Below the pieces are notes generated by a model. That model worked only from the letters and a program-made list of their open reading frames with translations. It was not told where the DNA came from and searched no databases. A program made the position numbers and the translations under genes. Positions 1 through 6,459 of a stretch of DNA of 16,292 bases are shown one piece after another. Position 1 is the stretch's first letter; every line of letters starts with the position of its first letter. This DNA comes from Bacteroidota bacterium (GTDB lineage: Bacteria > Bacteroidota > Ignavibacteria > UBA10030 > SZUA-254), in contig SCUC01000315.1 in NCBI GenBank assembly GCA_004322375.1, positions 1 through 16,292 of the forward strand. The letters run 5' to 3'.

Positions 1-27
1 TAAGGCTAAACAGGTAGTTTCACCCAC

Positions 28-60
28 TTATCCACTTATTCACAGCATTACTAATACTAT
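28..60 (+). other. oriC: candidate oriC core: tandem DnaA boxes plus DnaA-trio-like run
   Basis: Two tandem nonamers resemble the DnaA-box consensus TTATCCACA: TTATCCACT at 28-36 and TTATTCACA at 36-44, sharing one base. Three bases later comes a triplet run TTA CTA ATA CTA (48-59), then a T-rich stretch. This order (boxes, short spacer, CTA/TTA triplets, AT-rich DNA) matches the basal unwinding architecture described for bacterial origins. The location directly before dnaN also fits, because many origins lie between dnaA and dnaN. The 46-180 stretch is visibly AT-rich and could serve as the unwinding element. Only two boxes are visible and dnaA itself is outside the window, so the call is an inference. 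Confidence 0.55.
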
Positions 61-200
61 ATTTTTTAGAGTCAACACTTTAATGTAATTATATGCCTGA
101 TAATAACTTACAGACATTTTGTTATTGTAAGTGACCGAAAATTTGTGTATGTTCTTACCGTCAAATTATCACCTTTTTATAAGTTTCGGAGTTGAGCTAC

Positions 201-1316
201 ATGAAATTTTCCGTTTCCACAAACGAGTTCCAAAAGCTGCTGGGAAGCATCAGCGGAGTTATCCCTGCAAAATCCACACTACCTATTTTAGAAAACTTTC
301 TGCTTGAGCTTTCCGGCGACACGCTGGGTATTACTGCTACAGACCTTGAGATGTACACTACGGTCACTCTGAAGGTGGAAAGCAAAGACAAAGGAAAGTT
401 CATTGTTCCTGCAAAGCGACTTCTGGAAATTGTCCGCTCACTTACCGATCCGACGATAAAGTTCACGGTGGATCTGGAATCATTTAAAATTACATTGAAT
501 ACGGAAAACGGCGAGTACAAGCTAACAGGCGAAACGGATGAAAATTATCCCTCGCTGCCGGAATTCAAAGGCGAAAAAGAGCTTAAGGTCGGCAACGATG
601 TATTGAAGCGAATGATTACAAAATCGGAATTTGCAGTTAGCTCCGATGAGCTGCGACCGGCAATGACAGGTGTGCTGATACAAATTCGACCTGAAGAATT
701 ATCGGCAATTTCAACCGATGGACACCGGCTTGTCAGGTACAGAAATACGTCGTTCAGATCAAAGCATAAAGCGATTGACATGATTATTCCTGCCAAGACG
801 CTGAAGATGGCGGTAAAATGTTTTGAAGAGACTGAGGGCACACTCTTCTTTAACGAGTCGCATATTAAATTTGTATTCGGAAACACAACGCTACTCTCGC
901 GGCTGATTGACGAAAAATATCCAAACTATGAAAGCGTCATTCCATTAGATAATAACAAAAAGCTTGTTGTAAATAAGAACCAGCTGCTTTCTGCCGTGCG
1001 AAGGACTTCGCTCTTCGCTAATTCAACAACGCGGCAGGTGCGATTTGGGGTGAAGAGCGGCTCAATGTCTGTCTCGGCAGAAGATATTGATTTCGGGATG
1101 GAAGCAAATGAAACGCTGACATGCGATTATGATGGAGACGAATTGGAGATAGGATTTAACGCGGGATATGTTGTTGACGTGCTTTCCCACTTAGATACGG
1201 ATGATGCTGTCTTTCTCTTCAGCGCGCCCACCCGCGCAGCAATGGTCAAACCCTCTGCCGTACACGAAGGAGAAGATATCCTGATGCTTGTAATGCCTGT
1301 ACGATTAAATGTATGA
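201..1316 (+). CDS. dnaN: DNA polymerase III subunit beta (sliding clamp)
   Basis: Encodes the ring-shaped sliding clamp that tethers DNA polymerase III and other repair and replication factors to DNA. The 371-residue product has the usual length for three tandem clamp domains of about 120 residues each. It begins MKFSVSTNEFQKLLG, has the conserved segment ILENFLLEL near residue 30, and ends MPVRLNV, which matches the conserved C-terminal MPMRL-type tail. A TTG start at 192 would add three residues. I prefer ATG 201 because CGGAG (187-191) lies nine bases before it and MKF is the family's usual start. recF follows after 12 bases, so the two are probably cotranscribed. Nothing odd is visible in the coding sequence. 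Confidence 0.97.
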   Translation: MKFSVSTNEFQKLLGSISGVIPAKSTLPILENFLLELSGDTLGITATDLEMYTTVTLKVESKDKGKFIVPAKRLLEIVRSLTDPTIKFTVDLESFKITLNTENGEYKLTGETDENYPSLPEFKGEKELKVGNDVLKRMITKSEFAVSSDELRPAMTGVLIQIRPEELSAISTDGHRLVRYRNTSFRSKHKAIDMIIPAKTLKMAVKCFEETEGTLFFNESHIKFVFGNTTLLSRLIDEKYPNYESVIPLDNNKKLVVNKNQLLSAVRRTSLFANSTTRQVRFGVKSGSMSVSAEDIDFGMEANETLTCDYDGDELEIGFNAGYVVDVLSHLDTDDAVFLFSAPTRAAMVKPSAVHEGEDILMLVMPVRLNV

Positions 1317-1328
1317 CGGCGCCTGTGA

Positions 1329-2456
1329 ATGCAATTAACGACACTTCGGCTTCACAATTTCCGGAATCACACAGATTCAACCTTTGAATTTGGCGGCGGG
1401 GCGAACCTTTTCTTAGGAGATAACGGTCAGGGCAAAACCAATGTCCTCGAAGCCATCTCCTATCTTTGTCTGACAAAAAGTTTTTACGCAAGCAGCGATT
1501 CCATTGCGCTGAAACTAGGCGCTGAACTATTTGAGGTCGAGGGAACGTTTATTACAGGAGAGACCAACGAGCATGTTGTGCGTGTCGCCTACGATAAGCA
1601 GCAATCGGAAAAAGCATATTTTATCAACAGAAAGTCGGTAGAGCCGTTTTCTTCGGTTATAGGAAAATTCCCTGTCGTCATCTGTTCGCCGGAGCATAAC
1701 CCCGTAACTGCGGGCGGTCCCGATGAACGCCGCCGTTTTTGCGATTTTGTCGTTTCACAGGCAAGCCCGGTCTATTTCAAAGCGTTGTTGGAGTACCGTC
1801 GCGTGCTGAAGCAGCGCAATAAAATATTATTAGACGCCAAGTTAAATGGCTCCAACCCGGCGCGGCTGCTGGAATCGTGGGATGAACAGCTTGTACAACA
1901 TGGCAGCGCTCTCACATACAGGCGCAAGCTTTTTATAGATGATTTCGCAGTGATGCTTCGCGCCCAGTATCATCATCTTATCGGCGAAGAAGAAGAGCCG
2001 GCAATGGAATACGAGCCGTTTCAGGAACGCTTTGCAACCGATGCGGAATGCAAAGAGATGATGAAAAAAGCTCTTGCACACAGTAAAACGGAAGAAGCAA
2101 GAGTCGGGGCAACGCTGGTGGGACCGCACCGCGATGAGTTCGTTTTCAAGATTAACGGGTTAGATCTGCGCAAATACGGCTCACAGGGACAACATAAAAC
2201 ATTTTTGGTCGGATTGAAGCTGGGCGAGTTTCATTACCTGAAGAATTTATGCAGCGAGCAGCCGCTCCTGTTGTTAGACGACATTTTCAGCGAGCTGGAT
2301 GAGCGTCGTTCCGAACGACTGTTGGATTTTGTCGGAACAATAAGTCAAACGTTTATCACCTCGACAACGATGAAATGGTTTGAGCCGTTCGACACGATGA
2401 CAGAACGGAATAAAAAGTTTTACATCCGCGAAGGCGCGGTAGCTGAGAACGGGTAA
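1329..2456 (+). CDS. recF: DNA replication/repair protein RecF
   Basis: RecF is an SMC-like ATPase that works with RecO and RecR to load RecA at single-strand gaps. The 375-residue product has the family's normal length. It starts MQLTTLRLHNFRNH, the typical RecF/SMC N-terminus. Visible motifs are the Walker A box GDNGQGKT (residues 30-37), an ABC-type signature SQGQ (285-288), and the Walker B segment LLLLDD followed by IFSELD (313-324), with the D-loop just after it. It sits 12 bases after dnaN in the common dnaN-recF order. The ATG at 1329 gives the conserved start. The next gene, the DUF721 gene, is separated by 117 bases that carry a palindromic repeat. Confidence 0.97.
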   Translation: MQLTTLRLHNFRNHTDSTFEFGGGANLFLGDNGQGKTNVLEAISYLCLTKSFYASSDSIALKLGAELFEVEGTFITGETNEHVVRVAYDKQQSEKAYFINRKSVEPFSSVIGKFPVVICSPEHNPVTAGGPDERRRFCDFVVSQASPVYFKALLEYRRVLKQRNKILLDAKLNGSNPARLLESWDEQLVQHGSALTYRRKLFIDDFAVMLRAQYHHLIGEEEEPAMEYEPFQERFATDAECKEMMKKALAHSKTEEARVGATLVGPHRDEFVFKINGLDLRKYGSQGQHKTFLVGLKLGEFHYLKNLCSEQPLLLLDDIFSELDERRSERLLDFVGTISQTFITSTTMKWFEPFDTMTERNKKFYIREGAVAENG

Positions 2457-2526
2457 TTGGTGAGCACGTGAGAAGAACGATGAAACACCGGTATGGTTTT
2501 GTTCTTGTTGTATTGGGTATCATGAT

Positions 2527-2563
2527 CCCCCTCTCCCTACGGGAGAGGGCAGGGGTGAGGGGG
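2527..2563. repeat. C/G-rich palindromic intergenic repeat
   Basis: CCCTCTCCC (2529-2537) and GGGAGAGGG (2541-2549) form a perfect 9-bp stem around TAC. The following GGGGTGAGGGGG offers an alternative partner for the C-rich arm. From memory, similar CCCTCTCCC/GGGAGAGGG elements are dispersed in intergenic DNA of many bacteria and give spurious peptides containing RERAGVR. Here a 29-codon reading frame (2480-2569) is of that kind and is probably not a gene. The element lies between recF and the dciA-like gene and could fold in their shared transcript. Confidence 0.7.
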
Positions 2564-2573
2564 AAATAACAGC

Positions 2574-2864
2574 ATGAAAACGTCTTCGCCTAAACCGTTT
2601 AGCAGTATACTCGAAACCGTCATCCAAAATCTCGGAATCGGGGGCAAGTTGAAAAAAGCCGAGGCAATGGATAAATGGGCGGAAGTTGTCGGCGAGCAAA
2701 TTGGACGCGTAACGGCTCCAGTCCGGATAGAGGGCGAAACGCTGGTCGTTCATGTAACCTCCTCGGCGTGGCGCAACGAGCTGGTGTTTTTGAAAAAAGA
2801 ATTGATAACAAAGGTGAACAACTCCGTCGGTCAGGAAATAATTAAGGAAATAATTTTTAGGTGA
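2574..2864 (+). CDS. dciA: DciA-like DUF721 protein (predicted helicase-loading factor)
   Basis: A 96-residue protein of the DUF721/DciA family. DciA members help load the replicative helicase DnaB in bacteria lacking DnaC or DnaI. Family hallmarks are visible: W35 with VVG (38-40), the segment RVTAPVRI (45-52), V-V-H-V-TSSAW-NEL (58-70), a KKEL helix, and a C-terminal EIIFR. The length matches a short, domain-only DciA with no extra disordered tail. The position next to recF and gyrB, as in many bacterial origin regions, supports the replication role. ATG 2574 is only four bases after the preceding repeat-derived frame and no good Shine-Dalgarno sequence is seen. Function is inferred from family membership; the family call is firm. 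Confidence 0.88.
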   Translation: MKTSSPKPFSSILETVIQNLGIGGKLKKAEAMDKWAEVVGEQIGRVTAPVRIEGETLVVHVTSSAWRNELVFLKKELITKVNNSVGQEIIKEIIFR

Positions 2865-2924
2865 ACCGTAAGTGTTGCTAAAAACGGTCTTTGTGTCGAG
2901 GCTGTCCAAAAAATCCAGCCGCTC

Positions 2925-3005
2925 GGTTCTGCGTCCTCGAAGAACCAAGAATACGAACGGATTTTCACACGGCGAGGACGCCGTGTGGAGCAGTGGTTCT
3001 TTTTT
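2925..3005 (+). terminator. attenuator-like nested hairpins upstream of gyrB
   Basis: AAGAACCA (2940-2947) can pair with TGGTTCTT (2994-3001), which runs into a T-run ending at 3005, giving a terminator-like outer stem. Part of the same strand, AGAACC (2941-2946), can instead pair with the upstream GGTTCT (2925-2930). Inside the outer stem is a perfect 9-bp hairpin, CACACGGCG (2966-2974) with CGCCGTGTG (2979-2987), loop AGGA. That loop region, CGAGGACG (2973-2980), is complementary to CGTCCTCG (2932-2939) in the loop of the first hairpin. It may terminate dciA transcription, attenuate gyrB, or be an inserted repeat. No known riboswitch class was recognised. Confidence 0.5.
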
Positions 3006-3068
3006 ATAATCTCTCAATCAATCTTTCGGTTTCTACTGGCAATGATTGGATACTCTACGAGCTGTAAG

Positions 3069-3082
3069 CCTGCTTTCGCAGG
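3069..3082. repeat. short hairpin, CCTGC/GCAGG
   Basis: CCTGC (3069-3073) and GCAGG (3078-3082) form a 5-bp stem with loop TTTC, followed by GATGAC. The sequence is of the dispersed CTGCTTTCGCAGG type found between genes in many bacterial genomes. It lies 32 bases before gyrB in its untranslated leader. It may simply be a repeat remnant. Confidence 0.45.
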
Positions 3083-3114
3083 GATGACAACATGATAGTC
3101 TCAAACAAAAAAAT

Positions 3115-5169
3115 ATGAAATCAAACAAAGAGCAAAAGAAAAAACAAGAAGGTCAATATACTGCAGACGATATCACCGTTCTCAAAGGACTTGAGCCGGT
3201 GCGGCAGCGCCCTGCGATGTACATCGGAGATATATCGGTACGCGGGCTTCATCACCTTGTGTATGAAGTTGTTGACAACTCGATAGACGAAGCGCTTGCC
3301 GGCTACGCGCACAACATCAATCTGAGCATCAACAAAGATGGCTCTGTAAGTGTAGTGGACGATGGCAGGGGAATCCCTACGGATATTCACCCGGAAGAGA
3401 AACGCTCGGCGCTGGAAGTTGTTATGACGGTGCTTCATGCGGGAGGCAAGTTCGATAAAAGCACATATAAGGTATCGGGCGGCTTGCACGGAGTCGGTGT
3501 TTCTGTCGTCAACGCGCTTTCGGAGTGGCTGGAAGTTGAAGTGGTGCGGGACGGAAAACTCTGGTTCCAGAGGTTCGAGCGCGGGAAGCCGAAAAATCCT
3601 GTTAAGGTCATCGGTAAATCGGACCCGAAGAAAACAGGAACGAAAGTAACGTTCCTTCCCGACGGACAAATTTTCAAGAACCGGGTTTATAAGTTTGAAA
3701 CAATTGCAGAACGATTGCGCGAGCTTGCATTCCTCAATCCCGACGTCGTCCTCACGATTGCGGATTTGCGTAAAGGAGAGGAGCGGGAAGAAAAATTCCA
3801 TTTCAAAGGAGGATTGATGGAGTTTGTCAAGTACATTGATGCTACCCGCCCCGCGCTCTTCAAGAAACCCTTCTACGCGAAAGGAAGCGACAAAGATGAA
3901 AACGGGCGCATCGTCGAAGTGGAAGCAGCGTTTCAGTACAACGACCAGTATAATGAAAACATCTTCACGTATGTCAATAACATCAACACGCATGAAGGCG
4001 GCACACACTTAGTCGGGTTCAGAACTACGCTCACCCGTTCGCTCAATACCTATGGTTCGAAAAGCGGATTAATAAAAGAAAACAGCGTTCAGCTGACAGG
4101 AGACGATTTCCGCGAGGGATTGACAGCCGTTATCAGCGTGAAAGTTCCGGAGCCGCAGTTTGAAGGACAGACGAAAACCAAGCTTGGCAACAGCGAAGTG
4201 AAGGGAATCGTCGAAGGGATTATCGGAGAGCAATTATCAACCTGGCTAGACGAGAACCCGTCGGATGGGAGAAAAATAATTGACAAATGTTTACGCGCGG
4301 CAGAAGCGCGTGAAGCGGCGCGCAAAGCGCGCGAGCTGGCGCGTAGAAAGAACGCCCTGGAATCTTCTTCGCTCCCCGGCAAGCTTGCGGATTGCTCCAT
4401 CGAAGACCCGGAACATTGTGAAATGTATATTGTCGAGGGAGATTCCGCAGGCGGCAGCGCTAAGCAGGGACGGGACCGGCGCTTCCAGGCTATTCTCCCA
4501 ATTAAAGGGAAAATTCTCAACGTCGAGAAATCCCGTATGCACAAAATCCTGGAGAATGAAGAAATCAGGTGTATCTTCCAGGCAATCGGCACGGGAGTCG
4601 GCGAAGATTTTGACGCTTCAAAAATCAGGTATGGAAAAATTATTATTATGTGCGACGCGGACGTTGATGGCTCGCATATCCGCACGCTGCTGCTGACGCT
4701 TTTCTTCCGTCACATGAGAGAGCTTATTGATTTAGGACATATCTATATCGCCCAGCCTCCGCTCTATAAAATCAAAAAAGGGAAGCAGGAATTGTACGCG
4801 TATGACGATGAAGAGCGCGATGAAATTTTGAAGCGACTGAAAAGCGAGAAGCCGTCAGGGACGAGCCTCGCTAAAGGCGGGAAAAAAGATGAAAAAGAAG
4901 AAGAGCCTGTAGAAGCCGTTGAGGGTGAAGAAGTTGTAGTAAGCGCGAACGGAGCGGCAATCTCACGGTTCAAAGGTCTCGGCGAAATGAACCCGGAGCA
5001 ATTGTGGTCAACCACGATGAACCCGGAGACGCGAACAGTTCTCCAGGTCTCTATTGAAAATGCGGCGGATGCCGATCGCACCTTCTCCATTCTCATGGGC
5101 GACGAAGTAGAGCCGCGACGCGAGTTCATCGAGAAGAACGCGAAGTATGTGAGAAACCTTGACGTGTGA
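3115..5169 (+). CDS. gyrB: DNA gyrase subunit B
   Basis: ATPase subunit of the type IIA topoisomerase that introduces negative supercoils. The 684-residue protein shows an N-terminal GHKL ATPase domain with EVVDNSIDEAL (N55 in DNS 54-56), DGRGIP (83-88) and GLHGVGV (123-129). A transducer domain follows. The TOPRIM domain has EGDSAGG (441-447) and the metal-binding DADVD (514-518). The tail carries KGLGEMN (620-626) and ends in PRREFIEKNAKYVRNLDV. A charged, low-complexity insert (about residues 580-610, rich in K, then E/V) sits between TOPRIM and the tail; it lacks the large insertion of enterobacterial GyrB. The start follows an A-rich leader without a clear Shine-Dalgarno sequence. The stop codon overlaps the next reading frame (GTGA). 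Confidence 0.98.
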   Translation: MKSNKEQKKKQEGQYTADDITVLKGLEPVRQRPAMYIGDISVRGLHHLVYEVVDNSIDEALAGYAHNINLSINKDGSVSVVDDGRGIPTDIHPEEKRSALEVVMTVLHAGGKFDKSTYKVSGGLHGVGVSVVNALSEWLEVEVVRDGKLWFQRFERGKPKNPVKVIGKSDPKKTGTKVTFLPDGQIFKNRVYKFETIAERLRELAFLNPDVVLTIADLRKGEEREEKFHFKGGLMEFVKYIDATRPALFKKPFYAKGSDKDENGRIVEVEAAFQYNDQYNENIFTYVNNINTHEGGTHLVGFRTTLTRSLNTYGSKSGLIKENSVQLTGDDFREGLTAVISVKVPEPQFEGQTKTKLGNSEVKGIVEGIIGEQLSTWLDENPSDGRKIIDKCLRAAEAREAARKARELARRKNALESSSLPGKLADCSIEDPEHCEMYIVEGDSAGGSAKQGRDRRFQAILPIKGKILNVEKSRMHKILENEEIRCIFQAIGTGVGEDFDASKIRYGKIIIMCDADVDGSHIRTLLLTLFFRHMRELIDLGHIYIAQPPLYKIKKGKQELYAYDDEERDEILKRLKSEKPSGTSLAKGGKKDEKEEEPVEAVEGEEVVVSANGAAISRFKGLGEMNPEQLWSTTMNPETRTVLQVSIENAADADRTFSILMGDEVEPRREFIEKNAKYVRNLDV

Positions 5170-5366
5170 TAAGAAACCCTATAGAAGTAGAGCGGCTTAA
5201 ACGAAGGCAAGAGCGCGAGAATCCCTTAACGCTTGAGCAAAAATACGCGCTTCTGAATTCGATGTATGAAGAAGTGAAAATGCTCGGCAAGCTGAAGTCG
5301 AGAAAAAGAAACGATGATGTAAGCCACCTGCTTGCAATAGCGAGGATGTTAAATGCCGGTATTTGA
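5166..5366 (+). CDS. small charged helical protein, partner of downstream nucleotidyltransferase
   Basis: A 66-residue, lysine/arginine/glutamate-rich, probably all-helical protein of unknown function. Its GTG start overlaps the gyrB stop (GTGA), and its end overlaps the next gene by 14 bases, so the three are likely translated from one mRNA. The segment LTLEQKYALLNSMYEEVKML (about 21-40) resembles LTPVQRYKMMSKLFRQGQRML in the small protein at 5971-6189, which also overlaps a nucleotidyltransferase gene. The repeated pairing suggests a functional partner, perhaps an antitoxin or accessory subunit, but that is inference. No better start was found; an ATG at 5263 would remove half the conserved region. 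Confidence 0.65.
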   Translation: MIRNPIEVERLKRRQERENPLTLEQKYALLNSMYEEVKMLGKLKSRKRNDDVSHLLAIARMLNAGI

Positions 5367-5916
5367 AAGGCTTATAGTTAAAATAGCAAAAGCGCTGAAC
5401 CGCGAAAAGATTTCATACATGGTGATTGGCGGACAGGCGGTAATTGTGCATGGCGCGCCGCGTTTTACAAGAGACATTGATATTACGCTTGGGATTGATA
5501 CTGATGAAGCCGAACGGATTTACAAGATAGCCCGTGAGCTGTCACTCGAACCGGGGAAGGGCGTAACAAAAGATTTTGTAAAACGGAACGCGCTGTTTTC
5601 TGTTGAAGAACAAAAGACAAAGGTCGTTGTTGATTTTATCTTCTCATTTCTTCCATACGAAAGACAGGCGATTGAACGAGCGGTGACAATTCGGCTTGGA
5701 AAGGCTGAGATACGGTTTGCCACAGCCGAGGATACAATTATTCATAAGCTCTTTGCAGGAAGACCTCTTGATATTCAAGATGTAAAAAGCATCGTTAACG
5801 GCAACCGCAAGATTGACAAAAAATATTTGAAAAAATGGCTGAAGGATTTTTCGCTTCATAGTGGAAGAGATTTAGTGAGAGAGTATGAAGATATTGAAAA
5901 GGAAATACGGGGTTAG
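5353..5916 (+). CDS. nucleotidyltransferase-fold protein (DUF6036/AbiEii-like)
   Basis: A 187-residue protein with a DNA polymerase beta-type nucleotidyltransferase core. GGQAVIVHG (26-34) is the glycine motif, RFTRDIDI (37-44) supplies two carboxylates (D41, D43), and VVVDFIF (91-97) gives a third (D94). The later segment TAEDTIIHKLFAGRPLDIQD (124-143) matches the conserved second half of AbiEii- and DUF6036-type proteins. Proteins of this fold are often toxins or accessory enzymes that add nucleotides to tRNA or to partner proteins. The substrate here is unknown. It overlaps the upstream small gene by 14 bases and has no clear Shine-Dalgarno sequence of its own, which suggests translational coupling. 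All catalytic residues appear intact. Confidence 0.85.
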   Translation: MPVFERLIVKIAKALNREKISYMVIGGQAVIVHGAPRFTRDIDITLGIDTDEAERIYKIARELSLEPGKGVTKDFVKRNALFSVEEQKTKVVVDFIFSFLPYERQAIERAVTIRLGKAEIRFATAEDTIIHKLFAGRPLDIQDVKSIVNGNRKIDKKYLKKWLKDFSLHSGRDLVREYEDIEKEIRG

Positions 5917-5970
5917 CAACGAGAAAAATCTGGAAGAAATCGTGAATCTGAATGTAAGAAGGAATACATA

Positions 5971-6189
5971 ATGGAAAAGGAAACAATTCTTATCAAGCGT
6001 GGAAAGCAGTCCATGCTAATTCTTAGCGAAGACGACCCTGAGGCAGAGGATAGATTTGAAATGGAATTCATGCTTTCATTAACGCCGGTACAGCGCTATA
6101 AAATGATGAGTAAGCTGTTTCGACAGGGACAAAGGATGTTGAAAAAGAATGACAATAAAAAAACTCCTTCACTCTTTGCAAGAACATAA
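5971..6189 (+). CDS. small charged protein, paralogue of the 5166-5366 protein
   Basis: A 72-residue protein with an acidic middle (EDDPEAEDRFEME) and a basic C-terminal helix. Its segment LTPVQRYKMMSKLFRQGQRML (about 37-57) aligns without gaps to LTLEQKYALLNSMYEEVKML in the small protein upstream, sharing L-T, Q-[RK]-Y and M-L. AAGAAGGAA lies about seven bases before the ATG and acts as a ribosome binding site. The ATG also overlaps the TAA of a 28-codon frame (5885-5971). It overlaps the following nucleotidyltransferase remnant by 41 bases. I infer it is the retained small partner of a decayed module. Function is unknown. Confidence 0.6.
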   Translation: MEKETILIKRGKQSMLILSEDDPEAEDRFEMEFMLSLTPVQRYKMMSKLFRQGQRMLKKNDNKKTPSLFART

Positions 6190-6391
6190 CGTTCGGTTTC
6201 TCGTTATCGGAGCATGGGCGCTACCCGCACATGGTTACGTTCGCAACACTGGCGACATTGATTTTTTCATCGAACCAACAAAACGGAACGCCAAACGAAC
6301 AAAAGAAGCAGCGAATAGGGATAGAGATAAATTAGATTTAATCGAGCTGTATAAAATTCGAGAAAGCAAAAACAAAGTGAAAGTTCCATAG
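6149..6391 (+). pseudogene. nucleotidyltransferase with large internal deletion
   Basis: An 80-codon frame starting like a minimal nucleotidyltransferase. FLVIGAWALPAHGYVRNTGD (17-36) aligns with the glycine motif region of the 5353-5916 protein, followed by IDFFIEPTKRNAKR with D36 and D38. After about residue 52 the sequence jumps to ANRDRDKLDLIELYKI, which resembles the extreme C-terminal tail of this family. The region between, with the third carboxylate and substrate-binding part (in full-length relatives roughly 80-100 residues), is missing. The frame remains open, so a short protein may still be made, but it should lack catalytic activity. The second glycine of the GG motif is also changed to alanine. 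Confidence 0.7.
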
Positions 6392-6422
6392 CGATGAGAC
6401 GTGTGTTTACCTAAGAACGATA

Positions 6423-6454
6423 AATTAACCAATTAACCATTTAACCAATTAACC
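6423..6454 (+). repeat. four tandem 8-bp units before gyrA
   Basis: Four head-to-tail copies of AATTAACC (6423-6430, 6431-6438, 6439-6446, 6447-6454) are visible; the third reads ATTTAACC. The array ends five bases before the gyrA ATG and takes up the place where a ribosome binding site would lie. Such short perfect repeats can change copy number by slippage, which would alter the gyrA leader. Confidence 0.85.
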
Positions 6455-6459
6455 AGCAC

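Noticed and set aside
2520..3017. 165-codon - strand frame covering dciA and the gap before gyrB
   Set aside because: Its sequence derives from palindromic repeat and the antisense of dciA.
3121..4008. 295-codon - strand frame opposite gyrB
   Set aside because: Antisense shadow of a highly conserved coding sequence; no domain recognised.
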